The notes below the pieces were generated by a model. That model was not told the origin of the DNA. It saw nothing but the letters and a program-made list of their open reading frames with translations, and searched no databases. 64,000 nt of DNA, from NCBI RefSeq assembly GCF_900115165.1, contig NZ_FOVP01000021.1, forward strand, positions 1-64,000. The letters run 5' to 3'. This document shows positions 16,949 through 26,777 of the stretch, in pieces; positions within the stretch are counted from its first letter, which is position 1; each line of letters starts with the position of its first letter. Position numbers and translations under genes: made by a program. This DNA comes from Roseovarius lutimaris (GTDB taxonomy: Bacteria > Pseudomonadota > Alphaproteobacteria > Rhodobacterales > Rhodobacteraceae).

Positions 16949-19480
16949 TTACCTGAGCAAAAATGGCGCTGTTCGACTGTCCTTCGACGCTGCAACTTTC
17001 GCAGGAGAGCCTTGTGCAACAACAGCACCCCCTTCGTCGCCTGCGCCGGGGCCAATGTCGATAATCCAATCGCTGCTTCTGGCCACCAGCATATTGTGCT
17101 CAACCATGATGACGGAGTTGCCTGCGTCAACTAAGCCATTCAATTGTTTCATAAGCAATGTCACATCTGCGGGATGCAGGCCGGTTGTTGGCTCATCCAG
17201 AATATAGAGGGTGCCACTACGCCCGGCGCGCTGCAGCTCCGTTGCGAGCTTAATCCTTTGTGCTTCGCCGCCCGAAAGCTCGGTTGCCGGCTGACCTAAC
17301 CGCAGATACCCCAGACCAACCTGCAGCAACGCCTCAATGGCGCGTAGAACCGGAGGTTCTTCGGAGAAAAAGTCGTGTGCCATCTCGACCGTCAGGTTCA
17401 GGACTTCGGCAACGTTTTTGTCGCGGTAGGTAATCTCCAGCGTCTTCGCATTGTAGCGCTGCCCCTGACACACTGGACATGGCGCGTAGACGCTGGGGAG
17501 GAATAGCAGTTCCACGCTGACAAATCCCGCTCCGCCACAATTCGGACAGCGGCCTTTTGCGACATTGAACGAAAAACGTCCTGCATCGTAGCGGCGCGCT
17601 TTTGCTTCTCGCGTCGCCGCGAACAATCTGCGAACATGGTCAAACAACCCCGTGTATGTGGCAAGGTTGGAGCGTGGCGTGCGGCCAATTGGTTTTTGGT
17701 CGACGGTGACAAGCCGCCGAACATGTTGCATGCCGTCCAAAATCTTACCTTCGGTAGCTGCCTCCAGCTCCTGCTCCAGCAGCCCAGCCTCATCACTGGG
17801 GTTTTCGATGTGCTTTTCTTGCCCCAAAGCTTCGCCGACGAGCTCGACGAGGGCTTGGCTCACAAGGCTCGATTTTCCCGAACCCGATACACCGGTGACT
17901 GTTGTTAAGATGCCTAAGGGAAACTCGACATCCAGCCCCCGGAGATTGTTGCGTTCGACCCCTGCCAGCTTTAGCCAGGCTGTAGGATGCCGCGGCATCC
18001 GATCTGCAGAGGCATCTGGCGAAAACAGATAGCGCCCAGTATGTGACGCCTTCACGTCGCGTAGGCCCTCTATCGGGCCATTGTAGACGACTTCGCCACC
18101 ATGAGTGCCAGCATCGGGTCCGATCTCCACAATCCAGTCGGCATGACGAATGACGCTGTCATCGTGTTCGACAACAAAGAGCGAGTTGCCAGCGCCTTTG
18201 AGCTCGTCCAGCGCGCCCAGCAATGCTTGCGTATCAGCCGGATGCAGCCCAGCCGACGGCTCATCCAGAACATAGATCACTCCGAAAAGTTGCGAGCGTA
18301 TCTGCGTCGCCAAGCGCAGGCGTTGCAATTCGCCTGGAGACAAAGTTGGCGTACTCCGCTCAAGTGACAGATAGCCCAGACCAAGGGTGGTAAGCGCTTC
18401 GACTCGGGCCAGAATGTCAGTGGTAATTCGGTGCGCCACAATCGCCTTTTCCGGGTGCGGGTCATGCGCCATCGTTTCCGCAATGGCAGCCTCGCGCAGC
18501 CGTGCAGCGAGCTCACTCAGCGTGAGTTGCGACAATTCTCCGATATCCAGCCCCGCAAATTTCACCGACAGTGACTCGCGCTTTAGCTTTTTGCCTTCAC
18601 AATCCGGGCACTCGGTAATCCGCATGAACTGCGAGACCCGTTTTTTCGTGCGATGGCTCTGGGTCGTTGCAAACGAATGCAGTACGTAGCGCTGTGCACT
18701 CGTGAAGGTCCCCATGTAACTGGGCGACATATTGCGCCTTCGTGCGGTGCGCGCCTCTTCAGGACTGAAGCCGGCAAAGACAGGCTCTACGGGTTGCTCA
18801 TCGGTGAACAATATCCAGTCACGAGTGTTCTGCGGAAGGTCTTTCCACGGTATGTCAATGTCGTGGCCGAGCGAAACGAGGATGTCGCGCAGGTTTTGCC
18901 CGCCCCATGCGGGGGGCCATGCTGCAACTGCACGCTCGCGGATGGTTTTGGTATCATCGGGCACCAGCAACTTTTCAGTCACTTCGAACACGCGGCCAAT
19001 GCCATGACAGCGGGGACAGGCACCATCCGGTGTGTTCGGCGAGAACGCGTCAGCATAAAGTATTGGCAGACCAGGCGGATATTCCCCTGCCCTTGAATAC
19101 AACATCCGCAGGCCGTTGGATATTGTCGTGACGCTCCCGACTGAGGACCTTGCCGACGGCGCTCCACGCTGTTGTTGAAGGGCGACCGCTGGCGGAAGCC
19201 CATCAATCGCATCTACATCTGGCTCGCCGACCTGATCAATTAAACGCCGCGCATAGGGCGACACTGAGTCGAGAAAGCGGCGCTGCGATTCCGCAAACAG
19301 CGTTCCAAAGGCCAGCGAGGATTTTCCAGACCCGGAGATGCCCGTAAAAACAACAAGCGCATTGCGGGGCAGATCGACGTCAATATTTTTTAGATTGTGA
19401 ACACGCGCGCCCCGCACCTGAATGCAGTGGTTAGGGTCGCACGGGACCTTGTGGGAGCTATCTTGGGTAATTTTTTTCAC
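16949..19480 (-). CDS. UvrA-like ABC ATPase (UvrA paralogue)
   Basis: A protein of 843 residues, about 100 shorter than housekeeping UvrA. It has two ABC ATPase halves: the first Walker A is GISGSGKSS at residues 48-56, the second [12 protein letters not shown] near residue 530; signature motifs [12 protein letters not shown] and [12 protein letters not shown] and both DEPSAGLHP and DEPTTGLHP are intact. Zinc-type CxxC pairs are also present. The UvrB-contact region near residues 120-250 of UvrA looks reduced, as in the UvrA2/drug-resistance group, so independent excision repair with UvrB is doubtful. GTG start at 19480, eight bases after the upstream qor stop. Confidence 0.88.
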   Translation of the reverse strand: MKKITQDSSHKVPCDPNHCIQVRGARVHNLKNIDVDLPRNALVVFTGISGSGKSSLAFGTLFAESQRRFLDSVSPYARRLIDQVGEPDVDAIDGLPPAVALQQQRGAPSARSSVGSVTTISNGLRMLYSRAGEYPPGLPILYADAFSPNTPDGACPRCHGIGRVFEVTEKLLVPDDTKTIRERAVAAWPPAWGGQNLRDILVSLGHDIDIPWKDLPQNTRDWILFTDEQPVEPVFAGFSPEEARTARRRNMSPSYMGTFTSAQRYVLHSFATTQSHRTKKRVSQFMRITECPDCEGKKLKRESLSVKFAGLDIGELSQLTLSELAARLREAAIAETMAHDPHPEKAIVAHRITTDILARVEALTTLGLGYLSLERSTPTLSPGELQRLRLATQIRSQLFGVIYVLDEPSAGLHPADTQALLGALDELKGAGNSLFVVEHDDSVIRHADWIVEIGPDAGTHGGEVVYNGPIEGLRDVKASHTGRYLFSPDASADRMPRHPTAWLKLAGVERNNLRGLDVEFPLGILTTVTGVSGSGKSSLVSQALVELVGEALGQEKHIENPSDEAGLLEQELEAATEGKILDGMQHVRRLVTVDQKPIGRTPRSNLATYTGLFDHVRRLFAATREAKARRYDAGRFSFNVAKGRCPNCGGAGFVSVELLFLPSVYAPCPVCQGQRYNAKTLEITYRDKNVAEVLNLTVEMAHDFFSEEPPVLRAIEALLQVGLGYLRLGQPATELSGGEAQRIKLATELQRAGRSGTLYILDEPTTGLHPADVTLLMKQLNGLVDAGNSVIMVEHNMLVARSSDWIIDIGPGAGDEGGAVVAQGSPAKVAASKDSRTAPFLLR

Positions 19481-19488
19481 GCGTTTAT

Positions 19489-20460
19489 CTAAGGCAACAG
19501 CACAGTTGAGCCGGTTGTCTTACGGCCTTCCAAATCCTGATGCGCCTTGACGGCATCCCCCAGCGCATAGGTCTGGTTGACCTCGATCTTGACCGCGCCC
19601 GAAATGACGACCTCGAACAGATCGGCCACATTGGCCTGTAAGGCTGCGTCGCTGGCGACATATGTATTGAGCGAGGGGCGTGTGAGGTAAAGCGACCCCT
19701 TAGCCGCCAAGACGCCTGTATCAAATCCTTTCACCGGCCCGGAGGCCGAGCCGAAGCTGACCAGCGTGCCAAAAGGGCTGAGACTATCAAGCGATGCATT
19801 AAGCGTGGCCTGGCCCACACCGTCATAGACAACTGGCACGCCCTTGCCTTCGGTCAGGTCACGGACCCGTTCTGCCACGTTTTCCTGCGTGTAATCGATT
19901 ACCTCGTCGCACCCGAAAGACTTGGCCAGTGCCGCCTTCTCCGGTGTGCTTGTGGTACCGATAACCCGTACGCCGAGGTGCTTTGCCCATTGCACGGCGA
20001 TCAGGCCAACGCCACCGGCCACAGCATGCCAGAGGATCGTATCGCCCGCTTTGACCTTATAGGTTTCGCGCAGCAGATATCGCGCAGTCATGCCCTTTAG
20101 CATCATGGCGGCGGCAATATTGTCTTTAATCGCGTCTGGTAGTTTTGAAAGCCTGTTGGCTGGCATGTTGCGTGCTTGAGAATAAGCCCCGATCGGCCCT
20201 GCACCGTAGGCAACTCTATCGCCCACTTTCAGCGAAGTTACGCCCGAGCCAACCGCTTCGACAACGCCCGCGGCCTCAGAGCCCAAACCGCTTGGCAAAG
20301 GCAATGGATAAGCACCGGAGCGATAATATGTATCAAGATAGTTCAATCCGATAGCGGTGTGGCGCAGGCGCACTTGACCTTGTTCCGGAGCATCAAGATT
20401 GATGTCTTCGTACTGCATGACTTCCGGACCACCGGGTTTTTGAAACTTGATCGCTTTCAT
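19489..20460 (-). CDS. qor: NADPH:quinone oxidoreductase-like protein
   Basis: A protein of 323 residues, zinc-free medium-chain reductase of the QOR family: LNYLDTYYRSGAYPLPLPS and GLGSEAAGVVEAVG in the catalytic half, then the HAVAGGVGLIAVQWAK nucleotide-binding turn near residue 150. Such enzymes reduce quinones or reactive carbonyls with NADPH. It lies directly upstream of the UvrA-like gene in the same direction, suggesting a two-gene operon. Reductive detoxification would fit the aldehyde theme of the cargo, but the substrate is not known. Confidence 0.92.
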   Translation of the reverse strand: MKAIKFQKPGGPEVMQYEDINLDAPEQGQVRLRHTAIGLNYLDTYYRSGAYPLPLPSGLGSEAAGVVEAVGSGVTSLKVGDRVAYGAGPIGAYSQARNMPANRLSKLPDAIKDNIAAAMMLKGMTARYLLRETYKVKAGDTILWHAVAGGVGLIAVQWAKHLGVRVIGTTSTPEKAALAKSFGCDEVIDYTQENVAERVRDLTEGKGVPVVYDGVGQATLNASLDSLSPFGTLVSFGSASGPVKGFDTGVLAAKGSLYLTRPSLNTYVASDAALQANVADLFEVVISGAVKIEVNQTYALGDAVKAHQDLEGRKTTGSTVLLP

Positions 20461-20587
20461 TCTATTATCTTTCTCTTCGGTGGTTGTTGGCTAACTGTTA
20501 GGAAGCGGTATCACACTCTTAAAGAAGCCCAAGTCGTTAATCTGATGGGGGACTGAAGTTCGCAAACGTTCAACTCAACTAATAAGA

Positions 20588-20827
20588 TCAACAGAAAACG
20601 CGCGAAATACTGTTGAAACCTCTGTGGCGATGGATGGTTTCTATTGCCTCAGGGCGGTCCCGCTCCAAGCGCGCCAGAATACGAGTTACGTCATTTAGCC
20701 GCCTAAGTGCACTATTGTCACCGGCGCGGGCCTGCAACGACAGTATTTTCGACTGAGCCTGTAGAGCGCGCTCAATGACATCCAGATCTTGCCCGCTGAA
20801 ATTCAGCCTGTCCGTGGTCTTGAACAT
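20588..20827 (-). CDS. Small hypothetical protein, 79 residues
   Basis: AAAGGA lies well placed before the ATG at 20827. The product is soluble, with an amphipathic helical centre (DVIERALQAQSKILSLQARA and DVTRILARLERDRPEAI). I do not recognise it. The gene stands alone between qor and non-coding DNA. Confidence 0.6.
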   Translation of the reverse strand: MFKTTDRLNFSGQDLDVIERALQAQSKILSLQARAGDNSALRRLNDVTRILARLERDRPEAIETIHRHRGFNSISRVFC

Positions 20828-20913
20828 CTCACATCCTTTTTGAATCGTTAGCGGGCATGGGCGACGGTTAGTGGTTTTTTCGCTCTAAGCTCGACAGGTG
20901 ATCAAGTTTTACC

Positions 20914-21096
20914 CTATTCCCGCAGGAGGATAATCCCTTCAATCAGTAAATTACTTTTACCGAGCCGTAAGAGTGGACCATTTGTGTATGTTAGAAACAG
21001 TGGTCTTTTTCCTTTCAAATTCGTGGTTGGAACAGTAAAGACGCTGCGTGATTTATCTTTTGTGGATTTGACCGTTGTCGATCCTGCCATCGCCAT
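20914..21096 (-). CDS. Possible small basic protein, 60 residues
   Basis: Started at the ATG at 21096, which follows AAGGAGAA closely; the frame also opens at 21138. The product is rich in Lys, Thr and Ser at the start and Leu at the end. There is no recognisable family, and base use is more AT-rich than in neighbours. It may be a relic. Confidence 0.35.
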   Translation of the reverse strand: MAMAGSTTVKSTKDKSRSVFTVPTTNLKGKRPLFLTYTNGPLLRLGKSNLLIEGIILLRE

Positions 21097-21138
21097 TTTC
21101 TCCTTCACCGAGAAGACCTTGGCGAAGAACATTTCCAA

Positions 21139-21703
21139 TGAATTATTAGTATCCTTAACGAACGGTTCTCACTGGCAAGATCCGTGGGTACGCCAATGCC
21201 AAATGACATTTTTCGGAAGGTGCCCGGCAGACCGAAGTTCTGCGCGATGTCCGGCGGGGGAAAGCTACGATGCGGCATTTGACAGCTGAGCGGAGATCCG
21301 GTTCGAACTGCTGAGCGGTCATTGCTCGCTATGGAGTGTATGCCATCAAGGTCCGCATCGCGGGCATTTGACAAAAATATGCTGCACAATGTGCGAATGG
21401 CCGCTGTGGCGGGCTGCATTGCAGCATAAGATCAGCGATTGAAGGTCAGGTCTGGGCCGGGCGTGTCGCCGGTTTCGCCTACATATGGTTGGATGCCGCG
21501 CCGCATCCGATGGCGGCAGTGTGCCCAAAGCCGCCGCTGGCTGAAGTGTTAAATGCTGCGCAGGAGCTTCACCAGACGCACCACGCAGCGTTTATGGTTA
21601 GGCAAGACCGCGCTCAGTAAACCATGCCAATGTCGCATATGAGTGGTTCGAATTCCGGCTGAAAAGCTAACTTGCTCTTAGAGACCTCTTTGATTGGCCT
21701 GAA
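21139..21703. other. Gene-free stretch with decayed sequence
   Basis: About 560 bases without a supportable gene. Phrases such as GGGCATTTGAC and GAAGGTCAGGTCTGGGCCGG resemble the decayed non-coding DNA seen at the left cargo edge. Confidence 0.4.
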
Positions 21704-22621
21704 ATGACATCTATCTCTCCTTCATCTTCCAATGCGGATGCGCACAAGTACGGTGTGCTCTTCGTATTTGCTGCGGGTGTGCTGTGGTCAACCGTCGGCC
21801 TTGGCATTCGCTTGATCGAAGATGCTGTCGTGTGGCAGATATTGCTCTATCGGTCGATCAGCATGTCGCTGTTTTTATACGTGCTAATTAGGGTGCGCTC
21901 TGACGAAAGCCCCTTCGTTCAAATCCGCCGCATCGGTACCCCTGCCATCATCGCGGGGCTTTCACTGGTCGCGGCCTATTCCGGGGGTATCTACGCGATC
22001 CAGAACACTTCGGTCGCAAATGCCATGCTTCTGTTTGCGACCGCACCGTTTATGGCTGCAGTACTCGGATGGATCGTGTTGCGAGAACCAGTCCGCGCTG
22101 CAACCTGGATAGCGATCGCCGTCGCAATCGGCGGGATTGGGATCATGGTCGCCGACAAGTCCGGAGGCGTCGCCCTGAAAGGCAGCCTTGCCGCGCTTGG
22201 ATCGGCATTCGGTTTTGCTGTCTTCACCGTGGCGCTACGATGGGGGCGGACAGGAGAAATGCTGCCCGCGGTGTTCCTGTCGGGACTCTTTGCGATCATC
22301 ATCACTTCGGCCATTTGCTTGGGCCTTGGGCTCTCCGTCGTGCTGAGCCCCAGTGATGGCGGCATTGCAATGGGCATGGGGGTATTCCAGGTCGGCGCCG
22401 GACTTATCCTCTATACACTGGGCTCGCGCAGCTTACCCGCTGCGGAACTTGCTCTGCTGTCACTGGCCGAAGTGCTGCTTGGCCCACTCTGGGTCTGGCT
22501 GTTTCTGGGGGAAACTGCGTCCGTAAACACCCTGATCGGCGGTGCAGTTCTGCTCGCAGCGATTGCGGGTAATGCGCTGTCGGGCAAGCGAAGAAAACCA
22601 CCGCCCATCACTGCACCTTGA
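21704..22621 (+). CDS. EamA/DMT-family transporter
   Basis: A protein of 305 residues with ten hydrophobic helices in two EamA repeats. Recognisable are FAAGVLWSTVGLGIRLIE at the N-terminus, ANAMLLFATAPFMAAVLGWIVLREPVR closing the first repeat, and ALLSLAEVLLGPLWVWLFLGE closing the second. Members usually export amino acids or other small metabolites; the substrate cannot be told here. It is the last cargo gene before the backbone resumes. Confidence 0.92.
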   Translation: MTSISPSSSNADAHKYGVLFVFAAGVLWSTVGLGIRLIEDAVVWQILLYRSISMSLFLYVLIRVRSDESPFVQIRRIGTPAIIAGLSLVAAYSGGIYAIQNTSVANAMLLFATAPFMAAVLGWIVLREPVRAATWIAIAVAIGGIGIMVADKSGGVALKGSLAALGSAFGFAVFTVALRWGRTGEMLPAVFLSGLFAIIITSAICLGLGLSVVLSPSDGGIAMGMGVFQVGAGLILYTLGSRSLPAAELALLSLAEVLLGPLWVWLFLGETASVNTLIGGAVLLAAIAGNALSGKRRKPPPITAP

Positions 22622-22904
22622 AGTAGGAAACACGGCACATACCGGACACTGTGTGAGCGGCTCAATGCTGCATCGCAGCTTCCCGAAAGCTGCCGTTCGT
22701 ACCGGCTGCTGCATCTTGAAGAGACCACATGGCCGCTCAGCGCCGTATGTGTCCTGAAGCATTCCCTCAAAACTGAGATAGAAGGGGCTGTCTGCCCCCG
22801 CGCCCTGCAGGGCGCTCCCCCGAGGATTTTTAGGGGAAGATGAAGGAGAACGATTTTAAGGGTAGATTGGCGGACAACACCCTATCGGTGTGCGGGATGG
22901 GTAC
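22622..22904. other. Gene-free right edge of the cargo
   Basis: Relic-like sequence near 22680 (GCAGCTTCCCGAAAGCTGCC) resembles that at 9400. A GCGCCCTGCAGGGCGC palindrome lies at about 22800. No gene seen. Confidence 0.4.
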
Positions 22905-22941
22905 ATAATATTATTGTATTATAGACAATATTGTAATATCG
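22905..22941. promoter_or_regulatory. Shared AT-rich palindromic operator, site 3
   Basis: The minus strand of 22925-22941 reads CGATATTACAATATTGT, one base from the ssb site. ATAATATTATTGTATTAT lies just left at 22905-22922. It is upstream of element Y copy 2 and the SRAP gene. Confidence 0.6.
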
Positions 22942-23093
22942 CACGGAACTGCGGACCTAGCAGGGATGCGACGGTGCGTGGAAGGTGAAAAAAACTCCGG
23001 TTGGATTTACCGAAAGGGCCGGGACCGCAAGGTTTCGGTCCTTTTTCTTTGAGAGGACGCAAATGAAATTCGTTTTGATATTCACGACACATG

Positions 23094-23284
23094 GGCGAAG
23101 ATCGTTACCCTCCGGGCAGATCGGGCCTGCCCTGGGCGGGGATGCAGCGAAGGAAATGGCGCGGCTCTGTAAGAGACGTTGAATGACTATCGCAACACCG
23201 GGCGCAGGGTGGGGCTGTTCTGGGTGTAAGCCGTCCTATGCCGGCTGAAACCTAGAGCTGGTCGCACGCTTGCGTGCGACGCCC
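23094..23284 (+). ncRNA. Element Y copy 2: candidate structured RNA
   Basis: It carries the same 16-mer GGCTCTGTAAGAGACG (23163-23178) as copy 1 and the same 50-base distance to AAGCCG. The hairpin GCCG/CGGC (23230-23233 and 23242-23245) has a longer loop. The 3' hairpin is GTCGCACGC/GCGTGCGAC (23261-23269 and 23272-23280), a completely different sequence from copies 1 and 3 but perfectly paired. It ends about 40 bases before the SRAP start, so it could be that gene's leader. Confidence 0.45.
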
Positions 23285-23324
23285 CAAAAATTTCACTATA
23301 AGGGTGAAAAACGGGGCCCAAACA

Positions 23325-23996
23325 ATGTGCAATCTTTACTCCAACACCATCCCGCAAGAAACGATGCGAAGGCTATTTGACGTAAAACCCGAGAATGATC
23401 AGCTCGGAAATGCGCAACCTCTGCCAGCAATTTTTCCAAAAGGGGCCGCTCCAATTATCACTCTCGACGCTGGTGGTGAGCGACGCTTGGAAATGTCTCA
23501 CTGGGGTTTCGTGCTGCCGCAAAAATCCAAAGTGACGGGAGAACCAATCCAGCCCAAGGCCGTGAACAATGCGCGTGACGACAAGCTGCTGACTTCGAGA
23601 TTTTGGAAAACCAGCTTTGAAACGCGGCGTTGTCTCGTTCCTGCGACCAGTTTTTGTGAGGCCAAGGGAAAAAAACCGGCGACGTATTACTGGTTTGGGC
23701 TGAAAGGCGAAGACGCGCGACCGCCGTTTGTATTTGCCGGGGTTTGGCGGTTTTTCAAAGGCCAATACGGACAAGAAGAACGGTCGCTGGTGACATCCTC
23801 GATCATTACGACAAAGCCCAATGAACTGGTGCGCGACGTGCATCCAGACCGAATGCCCGTGATCCTGTCGCCTGAAAATCTCGAAGTTTGGCTTCACGGT
23901 TCGCCCGAAGAAGCCTTTTCGTTGATTACACCTTTTCCATCCGAGCAAATGACGATCCACAAGCACGGGGAAGCGCTCAAATCTGACGCTGGATAG
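23325..23996 (+). CDS. SRAP (HMCES/YedK) family protein
   Basis: A protein of 223 residues from the ATG at 23325, chosen because the family needs Cys directly after Met (MCNLYSN). The catalytic Cys2 forms a thiazolidine link to abasic sites in single-stranded DNA. Other landmarks are the AVNNARDD segment, RRCLVPATSFCEAKG with its Glu near residue 107, and the late MPVILSPENLEVWL. The His of the IxTxxxxxxVxxxHxRMP type is seen as VHPDRMP. Single-stranded plasmid DNA during transfer may explain its presence. Confidence 0.93.
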   Translation: MCNLYSNTIPQETMRRLFDVKPENDQLGNAQPLPAIFPKGAAPIITLDAGGERRLEMSHWGFVLPQKSKVTGEPIQPKAVNNARDDKLLTSRFWKTSFETRRCLVPATSFCEAKGKKPATYYWFGLKGEDARPPFVFAGVWRFFKGQYGQEERSLVTSSIITTKPNELVRDVHPDRMPVILSPENLEVWLHGSPEEAFSLITPFPSEQMTIHKHGEALKSDAG

Positions 23997-24004
23997 CAAA
24001 ACAA

Positions 24005-25240
24005 TCATCTATTCTGCTCATCTTTGCGCTCGGCCAATGCTTTCAAGCTACCTACGAGATTCAGAGTTCCGTTGCGGGCTGCACTGGTCATGCCCCGAAG
24101 GTATCCGCCGGGGTTTTGAACACGGATTTCCGGTGTAAACCTGTTTGCATCCGTGATGATCAAGGCGAGAAGGGCGTCATTGTGACCCATCACTTCGCAA
24201 GCATCACGCCACGCCGTTTGATTTATGCCCAATTCGGGAAGCATCTGCACGGCTGCAGCAGAAACGTCATGCTCGGTGGGTTGTCGTCCGCAGGTCCTCG
24301 CGTCGATGTAGAGCTGCATGTCCGGTGATGCGAGGCCATAAAGGATCGGTCCTGATAGCTTTAATCGAATTTCGCCCTTGCTTGTCTCGCACGACTTTTC
24401 ATCATCTTTTTCTCTGCAATGTTCAGGGCCGTTAGGCTCTGAACCAACAAATCCAGAGTGCGCGGGCTTGCCCGCGCTCCTTTTATCCACGCTTGCGTTA
24501 CAGACAGGATTAAAGTCTTGGGTTGTATCTTGTATATAGGGGGTAGCACTGGTGCTGCACCCGTGTTGCATATTCTCTGTTTCATCAAGCAAAATGATGG
24601 TCTGCTGTGTGAGTAAGTCGGCCTCTGCGACGTGCTGACGAAGATCGTCCATGTCGATCCGCCTCAGTTGCCGTGCATCCGGCCACGCTTCGTATTCAGC
24701 TTCGATCTGCGACGTGTCGGCCCCAAGGTCGGCCAGGTCATTGATCGCGGCCTTTAGGTGGCCCTTGTGGATGCTGCGTGTGTTGCACAGGAGGTTGCGC
24801 TCTTTGTTTAGCGCGTCCTGTTGGTGCTGGTGCGCCAGCATGGCGGGGACCAGTGCGATTGCGCGCGAGAAGAACACACCGCACCCATCAAACCCTGACC
24901 TGCCGCCATGCGCCATTGTGCGTTTGTCGATCAGGCCCACGTCGGCAAGCCGCTTTTCGTGTCGGGCTATGCTGTAACGGGATTTGCTGCGTCTCGCGGC
25001 AATCTCGCCCTGCCTACGGTAGCAACAGGGTTCGCGGTCGGGCGACTTCCAGTCGCTTGGCCGGGGATCTTCGGCCATGCGGACGAAAGTGGAAATTTCC
25101 GCGTCAGTTAGATTGAACATCGTCGGTGCGACGTTCTCAAACAAACGGATGAAGCCGTCACGCTCCATGCCGTCTGGTAGGGTGGGAAACCCTTCGGTGT
25201 GGTGATCGTATCGCTCAATACGAGCTGCAATGCTGTGCAT
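24005..25240 (-). CDS. repC: Replication initiator, RepC family
   Basis: A protein of 411 residues from the ATG at 25240 (AAGGACAG upstream). It has the RepC layout: an N-terminal winged-helix part with RPSDWKSPDREPCCYRRQGEIA and SRYSIARHEKRLADVGLIDKR, then GVFFSRAIALVPAMLAH, a variable middle and a conserved C-terminal part (LPELGINQTAWRDACEVMGHNDALLALIITDAN and NPGGYLRGMT). RepC opens the origin, which in the family often lies within the gene. Usually it follows repA and repB; here neither is present. A duplicated hairpin cassette lies upstream. Confidence 0.88.
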   Translation of the reverse strand: MHSIAARIERYDHHTEGFPTLPDGMERDGFIRLFENVAPTMFNLTDAEISTFVRMAEDPRPSDWKSPDREPCCYRRQGEIAARRSKSRYSIARHEKRLADVGLIDKRTMAHGGRSGFDGCGVFFSRAIALVPAMLAHQHQQDALNKERNLLCNTRSIHKGHLKAAINDLADLGADTSQIEAEYEAWPDARQLRRIDMDDLRQHVAEADLLTQQTIILLDETENMQHGCSTSATPYIQDTTQDFNPVCNASVDKRSAGKPAHSGFVGSEPNGPEHCREKDDEKSCETSKGEIRLKLSGPILYGLASPDMQLYIDARTCGRQPTEHDVSAAAVQMLPELGINQTAWRDACEVMGHNDALLALIITDANRFTPEIRVQNPGGYLRGMTSAARNGTLNLVGSLKALAERKDEQNR

Positions 25241-25290
25241 GTCTCTGTCCTTGCTCGGTTTAAGCAGGGCGGAAGCAGGCAATTCTTTAT

Positions 25291-25434
25291 AGTTCGCACA
25301 AATGCGTTTTTTGTTGCCAGCTTTGGAAGGGGGTGATAAAACCGAGATCAACAGCTTTTTTGATCTGCTAAAGAATTGGCGTTCTTTGGTTTCAGAACCC
25401 CCCCGTTAGGTTTCCGCCTTGCGGGGGTTTCTAC
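25291..25434 (+). repeat. Hairpin cassette copy 1 in the repC leader
   Basis: Begins with CGCACAAATGCG plus six T (25295-25312) and ends with AACCCCC/GGGGGTT (25396-25402 and 25423-25429) followed by TCT. The same order recurs at 25586-25731. It lies 50-190 bases upstream of the repC start, where repABC plasmids carry a counter-transcribed RNA. Confidence 0.6.
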
Positions 25435-25585
25435 TTTCTAGGGCTGTTCTCTCCTTTCGATTCTCTTTTTTCCGACGCTCTCAGAATACAGGGTATTGGC
25501 CGTTCGGCTATAGTACCTACTGTATGATGCGCCTTGGTCTAACTCTTGTGGCGTTTGGAAGGGTCAGACCAAGATGCAGATGTAG

Positions 25586-25731
25586 CGAGCGCACAAATGC
25601 GTTTTTTTTCTTGCTTGCCATGTGGGTGGGGTGTTAGAACCGGACTTGAAAACTCTTGTAGCCGCTTGGGACGCCAATCCCTTGGTTCTAAACCCCCCGT
25701 ACAGGTTAACCCCTCTGCGGGGGTTTCTCGT
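25586..25731 (+). repeat. Hairpin cassette copy 2 upstream of repC
   Basis: CGCA/TGCG with a CAAA loop followed by eight T (25590-25609), and at the other end AAACCCCC/GGGGGTTT (25690-25697 and 25719-25726). Offset from copy 1 is about 295 bases. Both T-runs are on the plus strand, opposite to repC, consistent with terminators of antisense RNAs. Confidence 0.6.
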
Positions 25732-25846
25732 TGTACGGCGGGAACTGCTCCTCTGCCTGTTGATTCTTATTATTTGTGAAGACAGGCATACAACGTCTGG
25801 ATGCCTGTCGCAATTATAGTATCGTTCGTTCGGCGTCATACTACGC

Positions 25847-26611
25847 CTAGTAGTTGACCTGCTCGAAGCCGTAGTTGCCTTCATAATCCCGCCATTCCAC
25901 GAAAACAGAGCGATGGAAAATTGACGGGCAGTTGCTTGGATAGTTCTCAAGCCCCGTGTGCGCTGCAGGAAGTGAGCGATAGTCGCTTGATCCGGTCCAG
26001 CGAAAATCGCCCTGTGTCCCATAGGTCCCGACGCGCATGGAGAATGATCTGTTGCAATCGTCGTCGCGCCCGCTTTCGCGCTGGCTTGCATAAGTGACGT
26101 TGTAGACCCGGATGGACCTCACAAAGTTGAACTCTTGCCCGCTAATGTCGATGTCAGCGCCGCCCCCGTCTTGAACAAGTTGCAATGCGTAGCCTTCTGG
26201 GAGAGGGGCCCCAGTCCCGCCACTGCGTCGAACAACGGCGGGCTGTGGCTCAAGCGCGAAATCCGTGAGTGGTGCGCTTGGGTACGACTGCTGTGGTGCC
26301 ACATCGTCCAACTCTAGGAGAATGTCGTAGATCCGGCCGGCAGTCAGGGTTTCAGGATCAACAGTGTAGGCCGCGCCCATCGGACAGCGCCAGATTTGCA
26401 ACGGGGGTTCAACAGGCCAAGGTGTGATCCTGCGGATGAACTCGGCGCGGGCGCGAGCGCATGGGACAGATGCGGGCCAGCCTCCCGATAAGCATAACAA
26501 AATTGCGCAATCAATCTGATAGGTCTGGGCTTGCGCGCGTTCGGGTGCTGCTGCGATGCCGACTACGGCGGTTGCCAGTGCCAGTGCGCTTGTGCGGAGA
26601 ATGTTCTTCAT
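25847..26611 (-). CDS. Exported hypothetical protein of conjugative plasmids
   Basis: A protein of 254 residues from the ATG at 26611; the frame is open further but the signal peptide starts here (KNILRTSALALATAVVGIAAAP). The mature N-terminus has a cysteine-rich block, IDCAILLCLSGGWPAS followed by PCARARAEFIRRITPWPVEP, that I associate with plasmid proteins of Rhizobiales and Rhodobacterales, loosely like TrbM. The role is unknown; periplasmic. An inverted pair of the shared operator lies 20 bases upstream. Confidence 0.75.
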   Translation of the reverse strand: MKNILRTSALALATAVVGIAAAPERAQAQTYQIDCAILLCLSGGWPASVPCARARAEFIRRITPWPVEPPLQIWRCPMGAAYTVDPETLTAGRIYDILLELDDVAPQQSYPSAPLTDFALEPQPAVVRRSGGTGAPLPEGYALQLVQDGGGADIDISGQEFNFVRSIRVYNVTYASQRESGRDDDCNRSFSMRVGTYGTQGDFRWTGSSDYRSLPAAHTGLENYPSNCPSIFHRSVFVEWRDYEGNYGFEQVNY

Positions 26612-26630
26612 GATGTTCCCCTTTCTAAGT

Positions 26631-26667
26631 AACATATTATAACGGCGTGAGACGGTTATAATATTGT
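26631..26667. promoter_or_regulatory. Shared AT-rich operator, site 4 (inverted pair)
   Basis: AACATATTATAACGG (26631-26645) and its mirror CGGTTATAATATTGTT (26653-26668) flank seven bases. TATAATATTGT is shared with site 1. The pair lies between two divergent genes. Confidence 0.6.
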
Positions 26668-26777
26668 TTAATCGAAAGAAGGGACCTAAATCAAGTGATT
26701 GTCGTATCCAACGGATTTCGCTGGAGGCGGGATGATGGTAGCAAGCCAACAATCTAAAGTTGCCGGGAGACATGATG

